Under the pieces are notes generated by a model. It saw only the letters and a program-made list of their open reading frames with translations. It searched no databases and was not told where the DNA came from. Position numbers and translations under genes: made by a program. From Citreicoccus inhibens (GTDB taxonomy: Bacteria; Myxococcota; Myxococcia; Myxococcales; Myxococcaceae), in NCBI RefSeq assembly GCF_019039035.1, contig NZ_JAHNZT010000003.1, positions 372,001 through 436,000 of the forward strand: a stretch of DNA of 64,000 bases, written 5' to 3'. Below, piece by piece: positions 43,673-52,611 of this stretch. Position 1 is the first letter of the stretch. Each line of letters begins with the position of its first letter.

Positions 43673-43765
43673 GCGACCTTCCCCTCCGCGACCGGCCTGC
43701 GCGAATGGGTAGGAAGCGGCGAGGGTGGAAACAACCCCCCGCGCGCGACCCCGGCTACCGCCTGC

Positions 43766-44233
43766 CTACCGTCCGAGCCGCGCCGCCAGCTCGAGCCGCG
43801 CCGCGACCGCCAGCGCGTCCGCGCGGTTGTTCTCCACGTCGTCGGAGTGGCCGCGCACCCAGTGCCACGACACCTCGTGCGCGCGCGTGGCTTCCAGCAG
43901 CTCGCGCCAGAGGTCCGCGTTGGACACGGGCTTCTTGTCGGACGTGCGCCATCCGTTGCGCTGCCACTTGTCCAACCACTTCGACTCGAAGGCGTTGCGC
44001 AGGTATTGCGAGTCGGTGAAGACCTGAACGCGGCACGCCATCTTCAGCGACTGGAGGGCGACGAGCGCCCCCGTCAGCTCCATCCGGTTGTTGGTGGAGT
44101 CCGGCTCCGCGCCGCTGAGTTCCTTGCGATAGCCGGCGCGCTCGGGCGCGATGAGGACCGCGCCCCATCCGCCCAACCCGGGGTTCGGAGAGCAGGCACC
44201 ATCGCAGTAGATATGGACGAGGGGGGGCGACAT
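43766..44233 (-). CDS. rnhA: ribonuclease HI
   Basis: A 155-residue enzyme that cleaves the RNA strand of RNA-DNA hybrids. The catalytic carboxylates are D in VHIYCDGACSPNPGLGGWG, E in NNRMELTGAL, D in VFTDSQYL and the last D in RADALA, with the supporting His in WHWVRGHSDD. Length matches E. coli RnhA. Its ATG overlaps the stop codon of the DoxX-family gene, so it is translationally coupled to an unrelated membrane protein. Confidence 0.95.
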   Translation of the reverse strand: MSPPLVHIYCDGACSPNPGLGGWGAVLIAPERAGYRKELSGAEPDSTNNRMELTGALVALQSLKMACRVQVFTDSQYLRNAFESKWLDKWQRNGWRTSDKKPVSNADLWRELLEATRAHEVSWHWVRGHSDDVENNRADALAVAARLELAARLGR

Positions 44234-44760
44234 CAGGCGCGCATGCTATGCGCTTCGCCCGGCCCGTCCACCCCTGCGTGTCCTCGACGGCTCCGCGCAC
44301 GCGGGGGCCGCGACGCCAGCAGGCCATCCACCGAGCACCGTCCGAAGCGCGCCGTCCCGAGGAGCGCCGCGTACAGGGCCACGTAGAGCATCTGCACGCC
44401 CAGCGTCTCCCACTCGCTGCGCAGCGCGGTGCCGACGACGAGGGCCATCATCAGCAGTCCGCCGGCCGCGAGCGCCGGGCGCGTGCGCAGACCGAGCGTG
44501 ACGAGGAGCCCCACCGCGGTCTCGGCGAACGGCAGCGCGAGCGCGAAGGGGCGCACCAGCAGTTCGGGCATGAGCGAACCGGCGAAGGCCTTCACCAGCG
44601 TGGCGGAGAAGGCCCCGGGGCCGCTCACCAGGCGCACCACGCCGTGCAGGAAGATGTTGAGGCCCAGCGTGACGCGCAGCAGGGCATGGCCCGCCTCGGC
44701 ATCGGTGAGCCCGAGCCAGCGCTCGGACGACGGGGGAGATTCACTCGGGGACGTGGGCAT
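44233..44760 (-). CDS. DoxX-family membrane protein
   Basis: A 175-residue protein with four hydrophobic segments (LLRVTLGLNIFLHGVVRL, PFALALPFAETAVGLLVTLG, LAAGGLLMMALVVGTAL, VQMLYVALYAALLG) typical of the DoxX/DoxD family, which is linked to quinone or thiol redox in the membrane. ATG 44760 is preferred, with AGAGGAA upstream. It is divergent from a LysR gene that is its likely regulator, and couples to rnhA at its end. Confidence 0.85.
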   Translation of the reverse strand: MPTSPSESPPSSERWLGLTDAEAGHALLRVTLGLNIFLHGVVRLVSGPGAFSATLVKAFAGSLMPELLVRPFALALPFAETAVGLLVTLGLRTRPALAAGGLLMMALVVGTALRSEWETLGVQMLYVALYAALLGTARFGRCSVDGLLASRPPRARSRRGHAGVDGPGEAHSMRA

Positions 44761-44903
44761 GGGTTCCTCTGAGAAAGGGCCGGGCGCGAGGTGCCCGGCA
44801 GGCTCTCTCTTGCGCCCCACGGGCGAGATTGGGAACGTGGGCGCGAGGAATCACGCCTGTGCCCGCCCGGACAAAACCCAGCGCCCTGCTCTTCGATGAG
44901 GTC
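44761..44903. promoter_or_regulatory. divergent DoxX/LysR intergenic region
   Basis: A 143-base gap between two divergent genes. It contains a partly symmetric pair, CGCCCCACG (44812) and CGTGGGCG (44836), separated by 15 bases and differing by one inserted C, which could be a LysR site. This is the only motif that stands out. Confidence 0.35.
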
Positions 44904-45803
44904 ATGCCCCTGCACGCGTTCGTGCGCGCCGTGGAGGACGGCGGGTTCTCCGCCGCCGCGCGCAGGCTGGGCCTGACGCCCTCCGCGGTGAGCAAGCAGG
45001 TGGCGCACCTGGAGGCCAGGCTCGGCGCCCGGCTGCTGCGCCGCACCACGCACCACGTGAGCCTCACCGAAGCCGGGAGCCTGTTCTACCAACACTGCCG
45101 CCGCGTCCTCGCGGAGCTGGAGGACGCGGCCCTCTCCGTGTCAGCCCTGGACGAGCGCCCACGCGGACTCTTGCGCATCGCCGCGCCCGCGGTGCTCGGT
45201 GAGCTGCACATCGGAGCCGCGGCGGCGGCGTTCCAGGCGGACTTCCCGGACGTGCATGTGGACGTGGACGCGAGCGACCGGGTGGTGGACCTCGTCGAGG
45301 AGGGCTTCGACGTCGCCATCCGCATCGCGGACGACCTGAAGGACAGCACGATGGTGGTGCGTCGCCTCGCGCCCGAGCAGCGCTTGTTGTGCGCCAGCCC
45401 TGACTATCTCCGGCGCCGAGGCACCCCCAGCGACATCGACGCGCTCGTCGCGCATGACTGCCTGCTCTTCAAGCGGAGCCGGGGCCCCCTGGACTGGCAA
45501 TTCCAGGAGAAGGGCGGACCCCGCGCGGTGCGCGTGACGGGCGCCTTCCAGTCCAACAACAACGTGGTCCTCCGATGCGCGGCGCTCAAGGGGCGCGGCA
45601 TCGCGAACCTGCCGCGCTACCTCGTCGCGGAGGATCTGCGCGCGGGCACGCTGGTGCCCGTGCTCACCGACACGCCGATCGCGGGTCGCGCCATCTTCCT
45701 CGTCTATCCCCACCGCCGCCTCGTCCCACCCAAGGTGCGCGCCTTCACGGACTTCTGCATCCGCTACTTCCAGCGCACCCTCCCCTGGGACGAGCGGACG
45801 TAG
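44904..45803 (+). CDS. LysR-family transcriptional regulator (AaeR/CrgA-like)
   Basis: A 299-residue regulator. The HTH is VRAVEDGGFSAAARRLGLTPSAVSKQVAHLEARLGARLL, followed by a periplasmic-binding-type effector domain (LRIAAPAVLGELHIGAAAAAF, DLVEEGFDVAIRIADDLKDS). It is most like the aromatic/aldehyde-responsive group of single-domain LysR proteins that control a divergent neighbour. That neighbour is the DoxX gene. ATG 44904 has GAGG upstream; codons from 44829 are open but extend before the family start. Confidence 0.9.
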   Translation: MPLHAFVRAVEDGGFSAAARRLGLTPSAVSKQVAHLEARLGARLLRRTTHHVSLTEAGSLFYQHCRRVLAELEDAALSVSALDERPRGLLRIAAPAVLGELHIGAAAAAFQADFPDVHVDVDASDRVVDLVEEGFDVAIRIADDLKDSTMVVRRLAPEQRLLCASPDYLRRRGTPSDIDALVAHDCLLFKRSRGPLDWQFQEKGGPRAVRVTGAFQSNNNVVLRCAALKGRGIANLPRYLVAEDLRAGTLVPVLTDTPIAGRAIFLVYPHRRLVPPKVRAFTDFCIRYFQRTLPWDERT

Positions 45804-45828
45804 CCACGCCCCCCACGGCGCGCTCGCC

Positions 45829-46902
45829 TCAGTGCTCGTGCCGATGGTGCAGGTCCGAGACGTGCGAGTGGGCATGCGCCAGCGGCTCATGCCGATGCGC
45901 GTGGCTGTGTGGCTCGGACATCGCCACGCCGGGAGCATGCGCGTGATGGTGGTGCGCATCGTGGACGTGGAGGTGCTCGTGTTCGAGCGCCTCATGGGCA
46001 TGCAGGTGACTGTGGCGCTCGCGGAGCAGCAACACCACGCCCACGGCCATGAGCCCGCCCGCCAGCGCATCCGTGGGACGCAGGTGCTCGCCCAACAGCG
46101 GCACCGCGGCCAGCGCCCCGACGAATGGCGCGGTCGCGAAGTAGGCCGCCTCGCGCGCGGCCCCCAGCAAGCGCAAGGCCTGCGCGTCCAGCACGATGGA
46201 CACGCCATAGCTGACGAACCCCAACAACAGCGCCGCCCCCACCAGCGGCAACGCGGGCACGCGCTGTCCGGTGAGCAGCGCGAGGACCAGGGAGCACGTC
46301 CCGGCCCCCAGCGCCTTGAGCCGCGCGATGGCCATGGGGTCCTTCAGCGACACCCGCTGGGTCAGGTTGTTGTCCACCGCCCACGAGAGACAGGCCCCCG
46401 CGAGCGCCAGCACGCCCAACACGTCGCCCTGCAGCTCGCCCTGCTGTACCCCGAGCACCGATGCCCCCAGCAAGATGGCCCCCGCGGACATCAAGCCCGC
46501 GCGCCCCAGGTGCTCACCGAAGACGAGCAGCGCCAGGACGATGGTGAAGGGCCCCTCCAGGTTCAACAAGAGCGCCCCCGCCACGCCCGACATGCGCTGG
46601 AGCCCCACCAGCATCAGGACAGGCCCCACCACGCCGCCGCACAGGATGATGGCCAGCACCAGGGGAACGTCCTGCCTGCCGAGCCGCGCCTCACGCCCCA
46701 CGGCGCGCGGCGCGGAGGCCCGGGCGCGCAGCACCCAACCGAGCCCCGACAGGCCCAGCCCGCCCCCCAGGTACAGCAGGGCCGCCAGCATGAGCGGTGT
46801 GCTGCCGGGCAACAGCAGCTTCGCGACCGGCGCGCTCAACCCGAAGAGCGCCGCGGCCGAGAGCCCGAACACCGCGCCCTTCACGCCTTGGGAGTCCGAC
46901 AC
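45829..46902 (-). CDS. EamA/DMT-family transporter with a histidine-rich tail
   Basis: A 357-residue inner-membrane protein with ten hydrophobic segments in two EamA repeats (GLSAAALFGLSAPVAKLLL; SWAVDNNLTQRVSLKDP; FVSYGVSIVLDAQALRLL). Drug/metabolite transporters export amino acids, sugars or metabolites. From about residue 293 the cytoplasmic C-terminus is extremely rich in histidine with interspersed Asp and Glu over roughly 60 residues, which suggests binding of a transition metal such as zinc, nickel or cobalt. That tail is unusual for the family. Start GTG 46902 follows GGAGG. Confidence 0.87.
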   Translation of the reverse strand: MSDSQGVKGAVFGLSAAALFGLSAPVAKLLLPGSTPLMLAALLYLGGGLGLSGLGWVLRARASAPRAVGREARLGRQDVPLVLAIILCGGVVGPVLMLVGLQRMSGVAGALLLNLEGPFTIVLALLVFGEHLGRAGLMSAGAILLGASVLGVQQGELQGDVLGVLALAGACLSWAVDNNLTQRVSLKDPMAIARLKALGAGTCSLVLALLTGQRVPALPLVGAALLLGFVSYGVSIVLDAQALRLLGAAREAAYFATAPFVGALAAVPLLGEHLRPTDALAGGLMAVGVVLLLRERHSHLHAHEALEHEHLHVHDAHHHHAHAPGVAMSEPHSHAHRHEPLAHAHSHVSDLHHRHEH

Positions 46903-47025
46903 GTCACCGCGCCTCCATCCGAGCCCGAACCTTGGGGACGGGCTCAGTCAAACGTCATGTCGGGCGCGGTGTCTCGCAAGAACGTGCAGGCCCGCCGGCA
47001 GGTGTCGCGCGCGGCCCGGTGCGCG

Positions 47026-47853
47026 TCAGAAGGACTGACGCAGCAGCGCCTCCACGGCCGCCTTGCGCCCCGGGCTCAGGCGCAGGCGCGTGCCGTCGCG
47101 CAGCACCACCACCCAGCCCTTGTCCACATCCGGCTCCAGCTCGCGGATGCGCTCCACGTTGACGATCGTCGAGCGGTGCACACGCACGAAGCGCCGCGGA
47201 TCCAACCACGCCTCCACCTGCGCCAGCGTCTCTCGCAACATGGGGCTGCGGCCGCCAGCGTGCAGCACCACGTAATTGCCCTCCGCCTCGCACCAGTCCA
47301 GCTCGGCGACCGGCAACAGCAACACCTTGCCCCCCGTCTTCACCGCGATGCGCTCCACCAGGCCCTCGCTCGGCGCGGCCGGCAGGGGCGGCGGGCCCGG
47401 GGGAGGAAGGCGCCGCGCATCGAGCAAGGAGGACAACTGCTCCAACAGTTGACGGTCCTTGCCGCTGGCCACCTGCCGACGCACGCGCTCCAGTGACTCG
47501 TGAAAGCGGCGATCCGTGAAGGGCTTGAGGAGGTAGTCGAGCGCGCTCGCCTCGAAGGCGCGCACGGCGTACGCGTCGAACGCCGTCACGAAGACCACGG
47601 GCGGCATGCGCGCCGGCCCCACTTCGCGCAGCACGCCCAGGCCATCCAGCTCCGGCATCTGCACATCCAGGAACACCACGTCCGGGCGGGCGCTCAAGAT
47701 GAGGTCCACCGCCTCGCGTCCGCCCTCGCACTCCAGGATGGACACGACATCCGGCGCGCGCGCGAGCAGGTGCTTCACGTTGTCCCGCGCGAGGGGCTCG
47801 TCATCCACCACCAACACGCGCATCCCCGGCTCACTCGACGCCTGCTCAGCCAC
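47026..47853 (-). CDS. LytTR-family response regulator
   Basis: A 275-residue two-component regulator: an N-terminal receiver (VLVVDDEPLARDNV, phospho-Asp in FLDVQMPELDG, lysine in YLLKPFTD) and a C-terminal LytTR DNA-binding domain (DWCEAEGNYVVLHAGG, RRFVRVHRSTIVNVERIREL). GTG 47853 is supported by GGAAGGAG seven bases upstream; ATG 47871 lies before that site. It overlaps the stop of the sensor kinase gene, so kinase and regulator are translationally coupled. LytTR proteins bind direct repeats upstream of target genes; none is assigned here. Confidence 0.9.
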   Translation of the reverse strand: MAEQASSEPGMRVLVVDDEPLARDNVKHLLARAPDVVSILECEGGREAVDLILSARPDVVFLDVQMPELDGLGVLREVGPARMPPVVFVTAFDAYAVRAFEASALDYLLKPFTDRRFHESLERVRRQVASGKDRQLLEQLSSLLDARRLPPPGPPPLPAAPSEGLVERIAVKTGGKVLLLPVAELDWCEAEGNYVVLHAGGRSPMLRETLAQVEAWLDPRRFVRVHRSTIVNVERIRELEPDVDKGWVVVLRDGTRLRLSPGRKAAVEALLRQSF

Positions 47854-49000
47854 GGCTCCGCTCCTTCCCATCCTGCGCGCGCGCGGGCGCCTCCAGATAG
47901 GGCAGCTCCAGGCGTGCTCGCACGCCCCCTTCGGCCAGGTCCTCCAATGTCAGGCCATACCCCTCGCCATACAGCTCGCGGATGCGGTCGCGCGTGTTGG
48001 CCACGCCAATGCCCGTCCCGCCCGAGCCCCCGGCCCGCAGGCCCGGTCCGTCATCACGAACCTCCAGCCGCAGCCGCTCGCCCCACCGAGAGGCTCTCAC
48101 GAGAATCCGCCCTCGGGACGCGCGCCGCGACGTGCCGTGCTTCACGGCGTTCTCCACCAGCGGCTGGAGGATGAGCGAGGGCACTCGCGCCCCAAGCGTC
48201 TCGGGGTCGGGCTCCAACAGCACGTCGAGCTTCCGGCCGAAGCGCAGCTGCTCGATGCCCAGGTAGCGCCGCACCATCTCCAGCTCCTCGGCCAGGGGGA
48301 CCTCGTGGTCACCCCGCCCCTCCAGGCTCGCGCGCAAGAGGTGTCCCAACTCCGCCAGGGCCTCCACCGCCTCGGGGTTGCGCTCCTGGCGCACCAGCCC
48401 CGTCACCGCGTTGAGCGTGTTGAAGAGGAAGTGCGGCTCCAACTGCGAGCGGAGCGCCTGGAGTCGCGCCTCCGCCAGCCGCGCCGCCCATCGGAGCTCC
48501 TCCACCTCCTGCTCGCGCACGCGCCGCGCCGCCGCCAGCGCGGTCCAGGCCGCCAGGAGCAACAGGTACTCGAAGAACCCCGCCGCGCCCCGCTCCAGCA
48601 GCAGGGACGTCAGCCCGTCGAGGAATGACACCCGCCGCGCCTCCCAGGACTGGAGGACCGACAGCACCGGCGCCAGCAGCAGCACATGCGCCAGCGCGAA
48701 GCCCACGCCCGCGCCCAGCAGGACCAGCCCGTGCCGCGCCCATCGAGGCCCCGCCAGCGGCAGGCTCCGGAAGAGGGCCAGGAGCCACGGGCCGAGCAAG
48801 GCCCACGCGCTGTAGGGCACCAGCTCCAGGGCCAGCTTGAAAGCGAAGTCCCGAGGCTCCCGCGCATAGGCCCCGAGCGCGTGCGGAACGGCCCCCAGCA
48901 CCCCCGCCGCCATGCCCAGCGCCCAGACACGCACCGTCGGCGGCACGCGCGCCAGGAGCTCCAGCGGTGTCTCTTCCTCCCTGTCCTCCGCGTGGCTCAT
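47846..49000 (-). CDS. LytS/YehU-type sensor histidine kinase
   Basis: A 384-residue kinase with about six hydrophobic segments at the N-terminus (residues 25-185), then the His_kinase core (LRSQLEPHFLFNTLNAVTGLVRQ, phospho-histidine in PHFLFN) and an ATPase domain (LILQPLVENAVKHGTS, RDDGPGLRAGG). The membrane part has no known sensor fold. ATG 49000 follows GAGGAATGCC. It is divergent from a pair of CsgG/TolB-like proteins. Confidence 0.9.
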   Translation of the reverse strand: MSHAEDREEETPLELLARVPPTVRVWALGMAAGVLGAVPHALGAYAREPRDFAFKLALELVPYSAWALLGPWLLALFRSLPLAGPRWARHGLVLLGAGVGFALAHVLLLAPVLSVLQSWEARRVSFLDGLTSLLLERGAAGFFEYLLLLAAWTALAAARRVREQEVEELRWAARLAEARLQALRSQLEPHFLFNTLNAVTGLVRQERNPEAVEALAELGHLLRASLEGRGDHEVPLAEELEMVRRYLGIEQLRFGRKLDVLLEPDPETLGARVPSLILQPLVENAVKHGTSRRASRGRILVRASRWGERLRLEVRDDGPGLRAGGSGGTGIGVANTRDRIRELYGEGYGLTLEDLAEGGVRARLELPYLEAPARAQDGKERSRG

Positions 49001-49102
49001 GGCATTCCTCGGACTGGGAGCCTACCGCGACGCACGCGACAAACATGCCCGGGGCTTGGGCTATGCTGCCGCGGCGCCGTGAAGAGGAGCCCTGGGGGCC
49101 TC

Positions 49103-49867
49103 GTGCCCGATTCCAGTTCCACGAGTCCGCCCCGCGTCCGCGGCGGCCCCCTCCATGCCGAGGGCGTCGCCGCCACGTCCGAGCGCGAGCCCGGGCGGGG
49201 CGTCCACGACGGCACCCTCCAGGTCGAGGCCATCGACCCCGCGAATCCTCGCCCGTCCCGAGGCTCGGGAAGCACCGCGCTGCTCGTGGCCGCGGGCCTC
49301 GCGCTCCCAAGCGTGGCCGCGTTTCTCCTGCGCCCCACTCCGCCCGAACCGGCGCCGCAGGCCAGCCCCGCGCACGCGCTTCCGCTCCCGGAGCCGGCCC
49401 CTGGCGCCCCCCGCGAGCCCGCCCCCGTCCCCACCGGCCCCGTGCGCGTCTGCGTGCTGCGCTTCCGAAGCCTGGGCGAGGACGCGAGGCTGCCGCCCTT
49501 GGAAGAGGCCCTGGCCGAGGCCGTGGTGACGGACGTGGGTCAGCAGCCCGGCCTGCGCATCATCGAGCGCGGTCAGCTCGACCTCGACCTGCGCGAGCAG
49601 GACTTCTCCAACGGGCCCCGCGTGGATCCCGAGACGCGCGCGCGACTGGGGCGCATCGCGGGCGCGGAGGTGGTGATCATCGGGAGCGTCCAGCGCTCGG
49701 GGGACGTGCTCCGGGCCGCCGCGCGCTTCGTCCATGTGGAGTCCGGCGAGGTGCTGGACTCGGTGCGCGTGGAGGCGCCAGCGCAGGCGCCCTTCGCCCT
49801 TCAAGACGTGCTCGCGGAGCGCGTGCGCACGCTGCTGCCGGCCCTCATCCCTCGGTTGCGGCCATGA
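49103..49867 (+). CDS. CsgG/TolB-like domain protein, paralogue A
   Basis: A 254-residue protein. Residues near 70-90 form one hydrophobic span (ALLVAAGLALPSVAAFLL), so it is probably anchored in the inner membrane with the rest outside. The distal region (VRVCVLRFRSLGEDARLPPLEEALAEAVVTDV, LRIIERGQLDLDLREQD, AGAEVVIIGSVQRSGDVLRAAARFV) is a CsgG/TolB N-terminal-like fold. GTG 49103 is preferred because of GAGGAG and GGGGG upstream; GTG 49079 would add eight residues. It shares ATGA with a longer paralogue next door, and both face the LytTR kinase gene. Confidence 0.78.
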   Translation: MPDSSSTSPPRVRGGPLHAEGVAATSEREPGRGVHDGTLQVEAIDPANPRPSRGSGSTALLVAAGLALPSVAAFLLRPTPPEPAPQASPAHALPLPEPAPGAPREPAPVPTGPVRVCVLRFRSLGEDARLPPLEEALAEAVVTDVGQQPGLRIIERGQLDLDLREQDFSNGPRVDPETRARLGRIAGAEVVIIGSVQRSGDVLRAAARFVHVESGEVLDSVRVEAPAQAPFALQDVLAERVRTLLPALIPRLRP

Positions 49868-51291
49868 AGCCTGTCGCATGCGCGCTGCTGATGCTGTCGC
49901 TCACCGTCGCCGCCGAGCCCGCGCCGCCGCCCTTGAGCCCCGTGGCGGTGATGCCGTTCCGGAACCTCAACGGCGACACGGACCTGGACTGGCTCGGCCG
50001 CGGCATGACGGAGACGCTCGTGTCCGACCTACGGGCGAGCGGGCGCGTGGACGTGGTGGAGCGCGAGCAGTTGGACCACGCGCTGACCGAGCTGGCCCTC
50101 CAGACCCGCGACGAGCCCGCGCCCTCCACCGCCGCGCGCGTGGGCAAGCTCGTGGGCGCGCGCACGGTGCTGCTCGGGAGCGTGCAGCGCGCGGGCCCCC
50201 AGGTGCGCATCAACGCGCGCTTCATCGTCGTGGAGACGGGCGAGGTCCTGGAGACGGCCAAGGTGACCGGGCCGATGGAGCGCATCTTCTCCCTCCAGGA
50301 CCAGGTCGTCGCACGACTGATGGGCACCTCCGCGCCACCGCGCGGCAAGCGCCCCACCGGCCCTCGTATCGCCCGCGCCTTCGAGCGCTACGGCCGCGCG
50401 CTCGGCAGCACATCCGACGAGGAGCGGCTGCGACTGCTGCGCGAGGCCCAGAGCGAAGCCCCCGAACTGCCCTACGCCCGTGAGGAGATGGCGCGCGTGG
50501 CGGGGCGCATCGCGGAGTTCGAGCAAGGCAATCGCCCGCGCCTGCAGTTGCAGGCCGCGGAACTTCGGACCCGAGTGAGCGACACGAACCTCACGTCCCT
50601 CCAGCGCTCGGAGGCCGCGATCGACCTCATCCACTTTCAGCTGCTGCGCGGCTCCTGGCGAGCCGCCGTCCGCGACACGGAGCAGATTCGAAAGCTCGAC
50701 CTGCCCTTCTTCCAAGGGAGGCTCCCCGCCGAGGAGGCCGCGTTCGCGCACGTCCTCGCGCTGTCGCATCTCACGGATCCCACCGCGGCAATGAAAGACG
50801 GCGAGGCCTTTCTCCGAGACTGGCCCGCCACGAGCCACACGCAGCTCGTCACCGCCACCCTGCGCAGCCTCGCCATCGCGCGAAATCTGCGCGAGCAGGG
50901 CATCCGCGCGACGCTCCAGCGGATGGAAGAGGCAGAGCGGTCCCACGCGGAGGCGCTCGTCCAGCTCCAGCGCCTGGGATGGTCCAACACCCTGGAGCTG
51001 CGAGGCCGGGACTATGACCGCTGCATGCTGGCGACATCCGACGGGACGTATGAGTTCGCCGTGGAGCCCTGCCGGCGCTACTACCTGACGTGGAACACCG
51101 CCCCGCACGAGGATCGGCAACTGACCCGCATCACCCGCTCCCTCGAGATCATCGCGCTCGTCGGACTCCGTCGCTTCAGCGAGGCCCGAGCGAGGATGGC
51201 GGAGTTTCGCGCCGCGGATCCCGAGGGCGCGGCGGGCAGCACGGCCGAGCAGCGACTCCTCGTCCTCCTTCCAGAGGACGAGGAGGAGTAG
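49864..51291 (+). CDS. CsgG/TolB-like secreted protein with TPR region, paralogue B
   Basis: A 475-residue protein with a signal peptide (CALLMLSLTVAAE), the same CsgG/TolB-like fold as paralogue A (VAVMPFRNLNGDTDLDWLGRGMTETLVSDL, VDVVEREQLDHAL, VGARTVLLGSVQRAGPQVRINARFIVVETGEVLE) and a C-terminal helical, TPR-like region (about 170-475). Two cysteines occur at DRCMLATSD and FAVEPCRRYY. It is probably periplasmic and could organise a complex with paralogue A. No enzymatic motif is seen. Confidence 0.8.
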   Translation: MKPVACALLMLSLTVAAEPAPPPLSPVAVMPFRNLNGDTDLDWLGRGMTETLVSDLRASGRVDVVEREQLDHALTELALQTRDEPAPSTAARVGKLVGARTVLLGSVQRAGPQVRINARFIVVETGEVLETAKVTGPMERIFSLQDQVVARLMGTSAPPRGKRPTGPRIARAFERYGRALGSTSDEERLRLLREAQSEAPELPYAREEMARVAGRIAEFEQGNRPRLQLQAAELRTRVSDTNLTSLQRSEAAIDLIHFQLLRGSWRAAVRDTEQIRKLDLPFFQGRLPAEEAAFAHVLALSHLTDPTAAMKDGEAFLRDWPATSHTQLVTATLRSLAIARNLREQGIRATLQRMEEAERSHAEALVQLQRLGWSNTLELRGRDYDRCMLATSDGTYEFAVEPCRRYYLTWNTAPHEDRQLTRITRSLEIIALVGLRRFSEARARMAEFRAADPEGAAGSTAEQRLLVLLPEDEEE

Positions 51292-51309
51292 CCCCGCCGC
51301 GCGCTCACC

Positions 51310-52203
51310 TCACGGCGTGCCGGAGGACGCCTGCAGGGCTGCGTCCGCCGGGGCCTCATGCTGAGGCGCGAGCGCCGAGCGCTGGAGCCACCCGGCGAGC
51401 CCGAGCAGCGCGAGCCCGGACGTGCGCAGCGTGCGCAGCAGCTCCATGGCGTGCGTCGGCTCGCCCGGGAGGACCACGGGCAGCCACTCACGCGCGTCGT
51501 AGGCGAGCCACACCGCGCCGGAGATGCCCATGGCCCACCACACCCACGCCAGCCGTCCACCGCGCAGCATGTACGCGACACGCAGGATGGGGACGACGAG
51601 CAGGATGGTCGCCATGTCCGCCAGCGTCGACGCGATGATGATGATGGCCGAGTACGTCAGCGTGGAGGACGCGCCCAGGTGCCGCGCCTCGGTGACGAGC
51701 GGCGGGCCGCCCACCGCGAGCGCCGCCACCGCCATGAGGCCCCAGAGTAGATAGGTCCGCGCGCTCGACGGCGGCTGAAGTCCGGACTGGCGGTAGGTCA
51801 TCGCCAGCAGGATGAGCGCGTAGGTGGTGGAGATGTTCGCCAGCACCACGACGACCACGCGCAGCGGCAACAGCGGCGACTCGGTGAAGGGCACGTCCGG
51901 CACCGCGTGCAGCCAGTAGCTGCGCAGCGCGGTGCTGACGAGCGACAGAAGCGCTCCCGAGGCGAACCCCGCCCAGACCTTGCGCAGATAATCGCCCCGC
52001 CCGAAGGCCAGCACCGCCGCCACGGTGCCGAACACGGCCAGGAGGCCCGCGCTCCAGCCCGCCGCGTCGTGCACGAGCAAGAGCTGCCGAGGCGAACCCA
52101 GCGTGCTCGACACGGCAATCAGGTGGCCCAACTGCAGCACCACCGCGATGCCCACCCACAAACCGATGGGCGCGCCGGACCGGCCATTCGTGGAGGCGCT
52201 CAT
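51310..52203 (-). CDS. polytopic membrane protein, unknown family
   Basis: A 297-residue protein with about eight hydrophobic segments (IGLWVGIAVVLQLGHLIAV, SAGLLAVFGTVAAVLAFG, LRVVVVVLANISTTYALILLAM, TYLLWGLMAVAALAVG and others). I recognise no family. ATG 52203 overlaps the stop of the small gene upstream (ATGA), indicating co-translation. An alternative role as a sensor or transporter cannot be decided. Confidence 0.75.
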   Translation of the reverse strand: MSASTNGRSGAPIGLWVGIAVVLQLGHLIAVSSTLGSPRQLLLVHDAAGWSAGLLAVFGTVAAVLAFGRGDYLRKVWAGFASGALLSLVSTALRSYWLHAVPDVPFTESPLLPLRVVVVVLANISTTYALILLAMTYRQSGLQPPSSARTYLLWGLMAVAALAVGGPPLVTEARHLGASSTLTYSAIIIIASTLADMATILLVVPILRVAYMLRGGRLAWVWWAMGISGAVWLAYDAREWLPVVLPGEPTHAMELLRTLRTSGLALLGLAGWLQRSALAPQHEAPADAALQASSGTP

Positions 52204-52475
52204 CGCTGCTTCTCCATGGCCGCGGTGAACTCGGTGAGGATGACCTTGGTGTGCAGGGCGCCGATGAAGGTGTTGAGCATGGGCTTGAGCCCCTCGAGCA
52301 ATTGCGGGAGGTCCTGGACCGCGACCTGCTCGGGGGGACGCTTGAGCGCGCGAACCGCGGCCGTGTGAATGGCCATCTTCGCGGTGAAGCCTCCGAGGAG
52401 TGGTTCGAGGTGGCGCACGAGGATGTCGTGCCAGCCAGACGGCGAGGATTGGGTGGAAGCAGTTGGGGGTGTCAC
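52200..52475 (-). CDS. small hypothetical protein coupled to membrane protein
   Basis: A 91-residue, mostly helical protein (WHDILVRHLEPLLGGFTAKMAIHTAAVRALKR, PQLLEGLKPMLNTFIGALHTKVILTEFTAAMEKQ), with no signal peptide or membrane span. GTG 52475 is supported by GGAGGTGGC just before it; ATG 52514 lacks such a site. The layout (small helical protein translationally coupled to a polytopic protein) suggests a partner subunit. No homologue is recognised. Confidence 0.65.
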   Translation of the reverse strand: MTPPTASTQSSPSGWHDILVRHLEPLLGGFTAKMAIHTAAVRALKRPPEQVAVQDLPQLLEGLKPMLNTFIGALHTKVILTEFTAAMEKQR

Positions 52476-52611
52476 GCCACCTCCGCGTAGGGGCAATGCC
52501 CAGCGTAGAGTCATTTCCGACCAAACACGAGCACCCGGCGCGCGCCATCGCGCTTCCCACCCGGGGATTCCTGGCGACCTCGGAAAGAGGCAGCAGCCGG
52601 CCGAGCGCGGA

